From the NCBI GenBank assembly GCA_037440345.1, contig JBBIUJ010000144.1:1-9917 (forward strand): a DNA stretch of 9,917 bases. Reading direction: 5' to 3'. The notes under the pieces are model-generated. The model made no database searches and was not told where the DNA came from. It saw only the letters and a list, made by a program, of their open reading frames with translations. Shown piece by piece: positions 1 to 7,032 of this stretch (the first letter of the stretch is position 1; each line of letters begins with the position of its first letter). Made by a program: the position numbers and the translations under genes. This DNA comes from CAINVV01 sp037440345. GTDB lineage: Bacteria; Bacteroidota; Bacteroidia; Bacteroidales; Prolixibacteraceae.

Positions 1-1020
1 ATTCCAAAAACAGCTGAGCCCAATGGGATCAAGGTTGCCACAGTTGGTTCCGGTCCTGCCGCACTCTCTTTTGCAGGCGACATGGTAAAAAATGGTTATG
101 ATGTGACGGTTTTTGAAGCGCTCCACGAAATCGGAGGCGTCTTGAAATACGGTATCCCCGAATTCAGGTTACCCAACGCCATCGTAGATTTCGAACTCGA
201 CAATCTGAAAAAAATGGGTGTTAAGTTTGAAACCAATTTCATCGTAGGAAGAACGGCATCTTTCGACGATTTGCGCGAAGAGGGATACAAAGGTTTCTTC
301 ATTGGAAGTGGTGCCGGTCTCCCACGTTTCATGGATATTCCAGGAGAAAATTACAACGGTATTCTCTCTTCCAACGAATACCTCACCAGGGTCAACCTGA
401 TGGGCGCTAATTCCGAAAGTAGCGATACCCCGGTAATCTTGGGCAAGAGAGTGGCCGTGATCGGTGGAGGAAATACAGCTATGGATTCTGTTCGTACCGC
501 ACTGCGTTTGGGCGCAGAAAGGGCCATAATCATCTATCGCCGCTCGGAGGCTGAGATGCCCGCAAGGATTGAAGAGGTGAAACACGCCAAAGAGGAGGGT
601 GTCGAATTTATGAACCTATGCAATCCCCTTGAATATTTTGCCGATGAGAAAGGTATGGTCAACAGGATGCGACTCAATAGAATGGGACTAGGCGAACCTG
701 ATGCTTCCGGCAGAAGAAGACCTATTCCAATCGACGGTTCAGAATTCGAACTGGATGTGGATTTGGTTATCGTGGCAGTTGGCGTCTCGCCCAATCCGCT
801 CGTTCCATCCTGTCTTCCCGACCTGAAGATCTCTAAATGGGGCACCATCGTGGTAGAAGAGGACAAGATGCAATCGTCTATCGAAGAGATGTTTGCCGGA
901 GGCGATATTGTCAGGGGCGGCGCTACTGTGATCCTGGCCATGGGCGACGGCCGTAAAGCTGCAGAAAACATGCATATCTATCTTCAGAATAAAATTGCTA
1001 ACGCTACTAAAGTCAACTAA
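1..1020 (+). CDS. GltD/NfnB-type NAD(P)H-dependent oxidoreductase, 5' end missing
   Basis: The reading frame is open from base 1, so the start lies before the window; the internal ATG at 82 is not the start. About 339 residues remain of a family usually near 460, so the N-terminal iron-sulfur part is missing. Visible parts are an FAD Rossmann loop (GSGPAAL, encoded from about base 49), the family hallmark GGVLKYGIPEFRLP, a second NAD(P)-binding loop (VIGGGNTAMD) followed by YRRSEAEMPA, and a C-terminal FAD segment (FAGGDIVRGG). Proteins of this class move electrons between NAD(P)H and an iron-sulfur or flavin partner, either as glutamate synthase small subunit or as the large subunit of NADH-dependent ferredoxin:NADP oxidoreductase (NfnB). 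Sequence alone does not separate these. No glutamate synthase large subunit is in view, and the next gene is another flavoprotein, so a redox-balancing role is plausible. The stop codon is one base before the next start, which suggests an operon. Confidence 0.88.
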   Translation: MPKTAEPNGIKVATVGSGPAALSFAGDMVKNGYDVTVFEALHEIGGVLKYGIPEFRLPNAIVDFELDNLKKMGVKFETNFIVGRTASFDDLREEGYKGFFIGSGAGLPRFMDIPGENYNGILSSNEYLTRVNLMGANSESSDTPVILGKRVAVIGGGNTAMDSVRTALRLGAERAIIIYRRSEAEMPARIEEVKHAKEEGVEFMNLCNPLEYFADEKGMVNRMRLNRMGLGEPDASGRRRPIPIDGSEFELDVDLVIVAVGVSPNPLVPSCLPDLKISKWGTIVVEEDKMQSSIEEMFAGGDIVRGGATVILAMGDGRKAAENMHIYLQNKIANATKVN

Positions 1021-1021
1021 T

Positions 1022-2017
1022 ATGCCTGATTTAAGTATAAAATACCTCGGCCTTAACCTCAAGAGTCCGATTATTGCCGGAAGTTGCAGTCTGACCCATT
1101 CGATCGAACACCTCAAAGCCATCGAGAAAGCAGGCGCCGGTGCTGTCGTTCTGAAATCTGTCTTCGAGGAGGAGATTTATCTCGAATATGCCCATGAATT
1201 TGAGAAACTTGGGCCCATGGACAACAATCTGGAGTTCCTTGATTATTACGATCTGGAGATCCGGAAAGAGAACCTGAAACAATATCTGCAACTGATCACT
1301 GAGGCCAAGGCCCAACTTTCGATCCCAGTGATTGCCAGTATCAATTGTGTCACTTCCCAGGAGTGGGGATTCTTTGCCAAGAAAATTGAGACAGCCGGTG
1401 CAGATGCGATTGAGCTGAACCTCTTCATCTCGGCGAGTGATCTTTCCCAGACAAGCCAGGACAACGAAAGTACCTATTTCGACATAATCACCCGCGTCTC
1501 GCAGAAAGTCACAATTCCTGTTTCAGTAAAGATCAGCCACTACTTCTCAAATCTGGGAGGCATGATCAGGGATATCTCATTTTCAGGCGTAAAAGGGATC
1601 GTTCTATTCAACCGCTTTTATGCTCCCGATATCGATATTGACCGCGAAACCATTCACGGTGCCAATGTTCTGAGCCACGAGGCAGATTATTTGCTTCCAC
1701 TGCGGTGGGTCGCAGTCATGTCCAACAGGGTGAATTGCGACATTGCCTCGTCGACCGGGGTCCATAGCTGGGAAACTGCCGTCAAGATGATTCTGGCGGG
1801 ATGCAACGCGGTACAGGTGGCCTCCGCACTTTATGAAAAAGGTTTTGGATTTATTGAAGAGATCAACCTGCAACTGGCCGCCTGGATGACAGCACACAAT
1901 TACGAAACTATTGATAACTTTAGGGGGAAATTAAGCCAGGAAAATTCTGTGAACCCCGCCGAATTTGAGCGTGTTCAATTCATGAGAAATTTTGGCGAAT
2001 ACAAATCCGGTCACTAA
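1022..2017 (+). CDS. Dihydroorotate dehydrogenase-like flavoprotein
   Basis: This 331-residue TIM-barrel protein begins MPDLSIKYLG. I chose ATG 1022 over the in-frame ATG at 995 because the latter would overlap the previous gene by 26 bases and adds nine unaligned-looking residues. Family features are the N-terminal LKSPIIAGSCSLT, a central VKIS lysine near residue 170, and a C-terminal FMN-phosphate region (SSTGVHSWETAV near 243-254, then AGCNAVQVASALYEKG). The stretch around residues 131-140 reads ELNLFISASD, where true dihydroorotate dehydrogenases have the N-x-S-x-P-N motif, so pyrimidine synthesis is not assured. Proteins annotated this way are often found near pyruvate:ferredoxin oxidoreductase or GltD-type genes in anaerobes. 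Here the GltD/NfnB-type gene ends one base upstream. I infer an FMN-dependent oxidoreductase coupled to that redox unit; its substrate is unknown. Confidence 0.87.
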   Translation: MPDLSIKYLGLNLKSPIIAGSCSLTHSIEHLKAIEKAGAGAVVLKSVFEEEIYLEYAHEFEKLGPMDNNLEFLDYYDLEIRKENLKQYLQLITEAKAQLSIPVIASINCVTSQEWGFFAKKIETAGADAIELNLFISASDLSQTSQDNESTYFDIITRVSQKVTIPVSVKISHYFSNLGGMIRDISFSGVKGIVLFNRFYAPDIDIDRETIHGANVLSHEADYLLPLRWVAVMSNRVNCDIASSTGVHSWETAVKMILAGCNAVQVASALYEKGFGFIEEINLQLAAWMTAHNYETIDNFRGKLSQENSVNPAEFERVQFMRNFGEYKSGH

Positions 2018-2027
2018 ATAGGCACAG

Positions 2028-3695
2028 ATGTCTGTCAAGCATAGCATTACGAAAGAACGTCGGGGGAGTACCATACCAAGAAGCTTCCTCTTCGTTCTTT
2101 TGTTGTTTGTGACCACCTCCTTTTCGTTCGGACAGACGAACAAAGACCTGGATAAAGTGGTCATTGGCGATCTCCGCTTCATCCTGCATACGGTTGAAAA
2201 GAATCAGACACTTTACTCAATTTCAAAAATCTATGACTGTTCGCAGGAGGAGGTTTTGGCTGCCAATAAAAATATCACCGGCGTCATTAAAAAAGGGATG
2301 GTCCTGAAAATTCCCGACCATACTTACCAAAAACCACTAGCCGCCAAAATTGACGAAAGCAAATTTACCCGCCACCAGATCGTAAGTGGCGACAATTATT
2401 ACCAACTCAATCTCAAATATGGGGTAGATGAGGAGGAACTACTCAAATTCAATCCCGAACTGAAAGATGGCCTGAAAGCCGGCCAAATCATTCTGATTCC
2501 ACTTAAGCCCAGGCCAAAGACAGAACCGGAAATTGCTGTCAAAGAGACGCCTAAAAGTGAAGCGCCCTCAAAAGAACCCCCTACTCCATTTAGAACAAAA
2601 GGAGCTGATCAAAATTTCAATGTAGGAATCTATCTGCCAATTTCCGCAGCCGTTGCAGATAGTCTGAAACCAACCGCCAAATCACTCAGTTTTCTCTCAT
2701 TTTATCAGGGGGCGTTGATGGCAGTCGATCAGTTGGCAAAGAGCGGGGTAAAAGTTAAGTTGTATGTCTACGATACAGAAAGGAGTTCATCCAATGTCGA
2801 CATGCTGGTTAAAAAGCCAGAATTTCTCTCTCTCGATCTTATCATTGGCCCTGTCTACCCTCAGAGCCAGAAAGTCGTTTCCGAACTCAGTGCCAAGAAC
2901 AGAATTCCAATGGTATCACCGCTCTCCACAGACGACAAATATGCCAAAACGAATCCTTGGTATTTTCAGGTCAATCCTGTCAAAAAAATGAGAATGGAAG
3001 TCACTGCTGATTATATTCTCAAGGAGTTTCCAAAGGAGAAAATTATCTTTCTGGAAAGTGACTATGGTGGGACAGAGACCCATCAGATGCGGGAATACCT
3101 CAACAAAAAAAGAGGAAACCCCGAGGCCGCAAAGGGTTTGACCACAGTTTACAATATTTGGTCAAGGGGCGTTGGGGAGTTGGAATCCCTTTTGAAATCA
3201 GATCAACCAAACATTTTGGTTATGGCTGATATCAATGAGGTTAATGTTAGCATTGCCATGAACCGACTCTCCCAATTGTCGAAAAAATATCCACTGATCC
3301 TTATCGGTGTACAGGAATTTTCACGGATGCAGAGCATCGAAATCGAGAATCTGCACAATGTCAACCTCCGGTATCTTTCTACCTACTTTATTAATTATAA
3401 TCTTCCGGCTGTAGCCACATTCGTTGAAAATTTCAAGACTGAGTTCGGAACCGAACCATCACTATTTGCCTTCCAGGGTTACGATATGACTGTCTTCTTC
3501 CTGAAATCGCTACAGAAAAAGGGAAATTTGTCACGGAATGCCCCAACGGGAGGAGATACAGAATTACTCCACACGATCTACCATTTCACCAAAGTGTCTG
3601 ATTTTGGGGGATACACCAACGACAGCTTCACGGTAGTGGAGTATTCCAATACGTATGATGTAAAGGCGCTGGGGGTTGTCAGGCATGGGGAATAA
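2028..3695 (+). CDS. Secreted LysM / type-1 periplasmic-binding-fold protein
   Basis: This 555-residue protein has a basic N-terminus, a hydrophobic stretch at about residues 19-34 and a likely signal peptidase I site before Gln36 (SFSFG-QTN). Two LysM modules follow, at about 51-96 (HTVEKNQTLYSISKIYDC...) and 114-158 (HQIVSGDNYYQLNLKYGV...). A Pro/Lys/Glu-rich linker spans about 160-195. The rest, from FNVGIYLPIS onward, resembles a leucine-binding-protein/ABC substrate-binding fold (SFYQGALMAVDQL, LDLIIGPVYPQSQ, IPMVSPLS). LysM modules bind the N-acetylglucosamine backbone of peptidoglycan, so the protein probably sits on the cell wall in the periplasm. What the C-terminal domain binds is not clear, and no transporter permease is nearby. 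The start is 10 bases after the previous stop, so it may be co-transcribed. No clear terminator follows. Confidence 0.85.
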   Translation: MSVKHSITKERRGSTIPRSFLFVLLLFVTTSFSFGQTNKDLDKVVIGDLRFILHTVEKNQTLYSISKIYDCSQEEVLAANKNITGVIKKGMVLKIPDHTYQKPLAAKIDESKFTRHQIVSGDNYYQLNLKYGVDEEELLKFNPELKDGLKAGQIILIPLKPRPKTEPEIAVKETPKSEAPSKEPPTPFRTKGADQNFNVGIYLPISAAVADSLKPTAKSLSFLSFYQGALMAVDQLAKSGVKVKLYVYDTERSSSNVDMLVKKPEFLSLDLIIGPVYPQSQKVVSELSAKNRIPMVSPLSTDDKYAKTNPWYFQVNPVKKMRMEVTADYILKEFPKEKIIFLESDYGGTETHQMREYLNKKRGNPEAAKGLTTVYNIWSRGVGELESLLKSDQPNILVMADINEVNVSIAMNRLSQLSKKYPLILIGVQEFSRMQSIEIENLHNVNLRYLSTYFINYNLPAVATFVENFKTEFGTEPSLFAFQGYDMTVFFLKSLQKKGNLSRNAPTGGDTELLHTIYHFTKVSDFGGYTNDSFTVVEYSNTYDVKALGVVRHGE

Positions 3696-3697
3696 AC

Positions 3698-3726
3698 GGA
3701 TAAAGTAAAAAGGATAAAGGATAAAA
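3698..3726 (+). repeat. Short direct repeat GGATAAAG, three copies
   Basis: GGATAAAG occurs at 3698-3705 and 3712-3719, and GGATAAAA at 3719-3726, directly after the LysM gene stop and before the convergent slipin gene. No good hairpin terminator was found in this 102-base gap; the best candidate, CCGATTATTCGG, has only a 4-bp stem. The repeats may be chance purine-rich sequence. Confidence 0.35.
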
Positions 3727-3797
3727 TATGGGACTCCGATTATTCGGAAACTGAACAAAATGTCAGGAAGACCATCATGTTTCATGCTACCGAATGC

Positions 3798-4709
3798 TTA
3801 ATCCTTACTTTTCTTCTCTTTCCCCTTTTTTTCATCAGTGAGACCCATCGTCATGGCCGTCATTCCGGCCAATCCGCCCAATTGCATGGTTTCCAGGGCT
3901 GTACTAGGAACAATAACTATCGTCGAGTTGTCTTTAAGCCCTTCATACAACATGTTCATTGCCCGTAAATGAAGCGCAGTCGGATTACTGGAATAGGATT
4001 TTGCAGCCTCCGCAAACTTCTCAGCTACCTGTCGCTCGGAATCACCCAGAATGACCCTTGCCTGACGTTCCCGTTCTGCCTGGGCCTGCATCGACATCGC
4101 ATCCTCCAGGGCTGAGGGGATCAGTACATCCTTCACCTCTACCGAAATGACATTGATACCCCATGGTTCCGTGCGTTCGTCAATGATTTTCTGAAGTTCG
4201 TTACTAATCTTTTCCCTCCCTTCCAGCATGTCCGAAAGCAATGTTTTGCCTATGACATCGCGCAGTGCGGTCTGTGAGGCCCAACTGATGGCGCTTTTGT
4301 AGTCGGCTACATCCAATGCCGCCTTCTTTGAATCCAGAACCTTCCAGAACAAGACTGCATCCACATCGACCGGCACCGTATCCTTTGTAAGGGTCTTTTC
4401 CGCAGTAAAAGAGGTGGCAATAACCCGCGTATCAATCCAGTATGGGATCATGTCCACGACAGGTATAATAAAGAACAGTCCAGGCCCCTTTAACGAATGA
4501 AATCCTCCCAATCGCAGTACCACCGCTTTCTCCCATTGGTCCGCGACCTTAATTGAACAGGACACAATGAGGGCAATCAGGAAAGAAATCACATTAATGA
4601 CCATTCCATCCGTGTTCACTCGAGTTCCGTAAATGGAATAAGAAAATCCCACTCCAATGGCGAGGATGACAAAAAAGACTAACAATGCAAAATAGTTTGT
4701 TGTTTTCAT
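3798..4709 (-). CDS. Slipin family (stomatin/SPFH, band 7) membrane protein
   Basis: The 303-residue product has two hydrophobic segments near residues 6-27 and 36-52. The slipin signature follows (ADQWEKAVVLRLGGF, then GPGLFFIIPVVD and WIDTRVI near 56-95). The SPFH domain runs to about residue 200 (LLSDMLEGRE, INVISVEVKDVLIP). A charged, probably coiled-coil stretch comes next (about 207-238), and the end is lysine-rich (KKGKEKKSKD). Slipins oligomerise at the inner membrane and are linked to membrane microdomains and to proteolysis with NfeD-type partners. No NfeD gene lies within the window on either side. The start at 4709 is well supported: GGAGGG (plus-strand 4716-4721) lies 6 bases upstream, an unusually good Shine-Dalgarno for this genome. 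The gene faces the LysM gene and diverges from the riboswitch-led unit. Confidence 0.92.
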   Translation of the reverse strand: MKTTNYFALLVFFVILAIGVGFSYSIYGTRVNTDGMVINVISFLIALIVSCSIKVADQWEKAVVLRLGGFHSLKGPGLFFIIPVVDMIPYWIDTRVIATSFTAEKTLTKDTVPVDVDAVLFWKVLDSKKAALDVADYKSAISWASQTALRDVIGKTLLSDMLEGREKISNELQKIIDERTEPWGINVISVEVKDVLIPSALEDAMSMQAQAERERQARVILGDSERQVAEKFAEAAKSYSSNPTALHLRAMNMLYEGLKDNSTIVIVPSTALETMQLGGLAGMTAMTMGLTDEKKGKEKKSKD

Positions 4710-4715
4710 AATGTT

Positions 4716-4721
4716 CCCTCC
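4716..4721 (-). promoter_or_regulatory. Shine-Dalgarno site of the slipin gene
   Basis: The minus strand reads GGAGGG six bases before the ATG at 4709. Most other genes here have AT-rich leaders without such a site, so this one fixes the start and suggests efficient initiation. Confidence 0.7.
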
Positions 4722-4972
4722 ATCTTTTAGGTTTTAAAACCGGATCCATCTCTGATATTGGTTTTCAGAACGATGCGAATCCATTTCACTCTTAAAGATA
4801 GATACTATTTAAGAAAAATGTTCTCGAAACAGCATAAAATAAATTTGCCATACAGCTTCAAATCATTTGAGTCCGGGAAATAAGCTGCCCGGAAATGGCT
4901 AACGCTGGAGAAAGATAATCCCCGAATTATTGACACACGGAACTGGATTATTCAAGAAACAAGTATTAATTG

Positions 4973-4980
4973 TATATTTG
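4973..4980 (+). promoter_or_regulatory. Bacteroidota-type -7 box upstream of TPP riboswitch
   Basis: TATATTTG matches the Bacteroidota -7 consensus TAnnTTTG. It would place the transcript start a few bases before the riboswitch aptamer, as expected. No clear TTTG-type -33 box is visible about 19 bases upstream, so confidence is moderate. Confidence 0.45.
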
Positions 4981-4987
4981 CCGGTAC

Positions 4988-5071
4988 AGAAGCACGGGGT
5001 GCTAGGTGAAAGCCATGCTGAGAGAATACCCGAAACCTGATTTGGATAATGCCAACGTAGGGATGCAAGCT
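4988..5071 (+). ncRNA. TPP riboswitch (THI element) aptamer
   Basis: The conserved blocks appear in order: CGGGGTGC (4995-5002), GCTGAGA (5017-5023), ATACCCG (5026-5032), ACCTGATTTGGATAATGCCA (5035-5054) and CGTAGGGA (5056-5063). These are the signature parts of the thiamine pyrophosphate aptamer. P3 is short (GGT/GCC closing a GAAA loop). The P1 closing stem looks weak (GCA/TGC plus little more). The aptamer sits between the -7 box at 4973 and an intrinsic terminator, directly ahead of the methyltransferase gene. It should lower expression of the downstream unit when TPP is plentiful. Recognition is by consensus; no covariance search was run. Confidence 0.95.
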
Positions 5072-5086
5072 AAGATATTCCATTTT

Positions 5087-5134
5087 ACTTCATTCTATTG
5101 GCAACCCCAAATGAATGGAGTTTTTGTTTTTATA
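5087..5134 (+). terminator. Intrinsic terminator forming the riboswitch expression platform
   Basis: ACTTCATTC (5087-5095) pairs with GAATGGAGT (5113-5121), with one G-T wobble. A 2x2 internal loop follows, and then TTGG (5098-5101) pairs with CCAA (5107-5110). The stem runs straight into TTTTTGTTTTTAT. In addition TTGGCA (5098-5103), in the apical part of the hairpin, is fully complementary to TGCCAA (5050-5055) in the aptamer. This gives a possible competing pairing when TPP is absent. The hairpin ends 25 bases before the methyltransferase ATG. The terminator is seen in sequence; the switching mechanism is inferred. Confidence 0.75.
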
Positions 5135-5145
5135 ACAATTTGAAA

Positions 5146-5868
5146 ATGGAAATAGAAAAATCAAAACTTGAACTTATTCCTCAAAAAGACCAGAATTGGC
5201 AAAACCGGCCCGAATGGTTTTTTAATCGCGAATATACCGATACATACGAACTATGGTATGAAGGCAGATACAAGCGCGCGGAAATTTGGCAAAAGAAAGT
5301 GATGGAACAACTTGTTTCAAAAGACAAACGCATCAAAACGTTGTTGGAATTTGGCTGTGGCACTGCACGCTTTACACGCTGGTGGAAAGAGATTGGTATA
5401 GAAGCAACAGGAGGTGACATTTCCCCACTCATGCTGTCGCAGGCATTGCATTTGTTTGATGGCGACCTTGTAATGGCAGATTCACACCACATGCCATTTA
5501 AGGACCATTCCTTTGATTCATTGGCGTTTATTACCACGTTTGAGTATTATAAAGAGCCCGTGAAAGTTATACGTGAAGCAGCTCGTGTTGGAAAATATGG
5601 CATAGCAATGGGCATGATGAATAGAAACTCCACCAAAGTTGTAAGAAGAAGGGTTCAGGAAGTATTCGGTAAGAATCCCTTCTATTTAACAGCTACTTTC
5701 TATACGCCTGCAAAACTTTCTAAAATAATTGATGAAGCGCTTAAAGGGCGGGATTATTCTATTGAATGGACATGTACTGGACTTCCTAAATGGTTTCCAG
5801 TTCAACAATGGAATTTGCCCTTGGGCGATTTTTTTGGATTGTATGTTAAACTAAATGATGTAAAATAA
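5146..5868 (+). CDS. Class I SAM-dependent methyltransferase under TPP riboswitch
   Basis: This 240-residue protein carries the class I methyltransferase motifs. Motif I is LLEFGCGTARFTRWW (about 66-80), the acidic post-I strand is GGDISPLML (89-97), and motif II/III is ADSHHMPFKDHSFDSL (111-126), as in UbiE/Methyltransf_11 proteins. The N-terminus is rich in aromatic and charged residues (WFFNREYTDTYELWYEG). I chose ATG 5146; the longer in-frame frame from TTG 5098 runs through the terminator hairpin. The gene is first after the TPP riboswitch, so its expression should respond to thiamine pyrophosphate. The substrate cannot be told from sequence. A Trm112-like gene closes the same unit, and Trm112 proteins are known activators of class I methyltransferases, so the two may form a complex. 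There is no Shine-Dalgarno. Confidence 0.85.
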   Translation: MEIEKSKLELIPQKDQNWQNRPEWFFNREYTDTYELWYEGRYKRAEIWQKKVMEQLVSKDKRIKTLLEFGCGTARFTRWWKEIGIEATGGDISPLMLSQALHLFDGDLVMADSHHMPFKDHSFDSLAFITTFEYYKEPVKVIREAARVGKYGIAMGMMNRNSTKVVRRRVQEVFGKNPFYLTATFYTPAKLSKIIDEALKGRDYSIEWTCTGLPKWFPVQQWNLPLGDFFGLYVKLNDVK

Positions 5869-5872
5869 ATGA

Positions 5873-5929
5873 AATACCCATGAAAATATATTCACACCAA
5901 CCGAATCCGCCAGCTGGCGGATGGGTATT
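5873..5929. repeat. REP-like nested inverted repeat with perfect 18-bp palindrome
   Basis: ATCCGCCAGCTGGCGGAT (5905-5922) is a perfect palindrome, able to fold as a 7-bp stem with an AGCT loop. It is overlapped by a second inverted repeat, AATACCCAT (5873-5881) with ATGGGTATT (5921-5929). The GC-rich palindrome stands out from its AT-rich surroundings. There is no T-run after it, so it is not a classical terminator. It lies in the 114-base gap between the methyltransferase and the AIR-synthase-like gene. There it might stabilise or process the mRNA, or mark a dispersed palindromic element. Confidence 0.65.
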
Positions 5930-5982
5930 AGCTTCGCTGATCTTCGATTCCATTTGACCGTTAAAAAACAAAATATAAACAA

Positions 5983-7032
5983 ATGAAACTCGGAAAAATC
6001 GACAACCATTTATTTGAGCAATTTATCAGCAGTAAATGTGGTTATAATAGAAACGAGGTGAACGTTGGACCCCAGTTTGGTATCGATGTTTCTATCGTTG
6101 ATTTACCCGGAGATATGGCCATGGCTTTGACCAGCGACCCTCTATCCCTTATCCCAATTCTTGGTTTGGAAGAATCGGCCTGGTTATCTGTTCAACTTAT
6201 GGCAAACGATATGGCAACAACAGGTTACGCTCCGATGTATGGTCAGTTTGTTTTAAATCTTCCGGCAAGTTTTTCAAAATCCGATTTTCGAATTTACTGG
6301 GATCACATTGATCGCTTTTGTTCTAAAATTGGAATTGCCATAACAGGTGGCCATACTGGTTTCGTCGAAGGCCAAAATTCTACTATCGCAGGAGGCGGTA
6401 CATTTGTAACTATTGCCCCTAAAAATACAATGCTTGTTTCAAAATATGCAAAGCCGGGCGATGTTATATTGGTTACCAAAACCTGTGCAATTTCATCGGC
6501 TGCCATTCTTGCCATGTGCTTTCCCTTGACAGTTAAAAACAGACTGGGAAATGAAATCCATCAACAAGCTTGCGCCTCTTTTTACCAAACCTCTTCGTTG
6601 GAAGATGCCTTGGCGGCCGTTGGGAATAATCATGAGCACAATGATATAACTGCCATGCACGATGTTACTGAAGGCGGTGTTATGGGCGCAATATATGAAT
6701 TGGCAACAGCATCAAACAATGGTGCATTTATTCATAATAATAAACTACCAATTGGCCATTTACAAAAACAAGTTTGCAATCTATTTTCTTTAGACCCCAG
6801 AAATTGTATTGGTGCAGGCGCTATGATTATTACCTGCAAGAAAGAATGTGCAGATGATGTTATCAACCGCCTGGCTTACAAAAATATTATCTGCACAGAG
6901 GTGGGTGAAATTGTTGCAAAACACAAAGGCATCAAACTTATTGAGAACGATATTGCCAGTGATGTAATTTACTATGAAAATGATCCTTACTGGGCTGCAT
7001 TTGTAAAAGCAATGAATTCGGGATGGAAATGA
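5983..7032 (+). CDS. AIR-synthase-fold protein related to HypE/ThiL
   Basis: This 349-residue protein shows the PurM/AIR-synthase pattern. It has an N-terminal acidic stretch (GIDVSIVDLPGD, 33-44, and TSDPLS, 50-55), ANDMATTGYAPMY (75-86), GGHT (122-125), a C-domain loop HDVTEGGVMGAIYELA (226-241) and a glycine-rich GAGAMIIT (277-284). The family uses ATP to phosphorylate or activate substrates: ThiL makes TPP from thiamine phosphate, HypE makes a thiocyanate, and SelD makes selenophosphate. True HypE ends in a catalytic cysteine; this one ends NSGWK, so it is not a normal hydrogenase maturation factor, and no other hyp genes are nearby. Its place in a TPP-riboswitch unit beside a ThiE/TenI-like gene favours a kinase or ATP-dependent step in thiamine-related chemistry. 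That is inference. Its end overlaps the next start. Confidence 0.8.
   Translation: MKLGKIDNHLFEQFISSKCGYNRNEVNVGPQFGIDVSIVDLPGDMAMALTSDPLSLIPILGLEESAWLSVQLMANDMATTGYAPMYGQFVLNLPASFSKSDFRIYWDHIDRFCSKIGIAITGGHTGFVEGQNSTIAGGGTFVTIAPKNTMLVSKYAKPGDVILVTKTCAISSAAILAMCFPLTVKNRLGNEIHQQACASFYQTSSLEDALAAVGNNHEHNDITAMHDVTEGGVMGAIYELATASNNGAFIHNNKLPIGHLQKQVCNLFSLDPRNCIGAGAMIITCKKECADDVINRLAYKNIICTEVGEIVAKHKGIKLIENDIASDVIYYENDPYWAAFVKAMNSGWK

Noticed and set aside
4793..4800. Possible -7 box TATCTTTA for the slipin gene (minus strand)
   Set aside because: It departs from TAnnTTTG at the last base and has no -33 box at the expected distance.
4872..4893. Hairpin TCCGGG/CCCGGA in the gap between slipin and the riboswitch
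   Set aside because: It has only 6 bp with a 10-base loop, no T-run and no clear relation to a promoter; likely chance.
5098..5145. TTG start giving the methyltransferase 16 extra residues
   Set aside because: The extension lies in the riboswitch terminator hairpin and T-tract; ATG 5146 gives a sensible N-terminus.
5983..7032. Calling this gene hypE or thiL outright
   Set aside because: The HypE C-terminal cysteine is missing, there are no hyp neighbours, and the ThiL-specific pattern is not clearly met.
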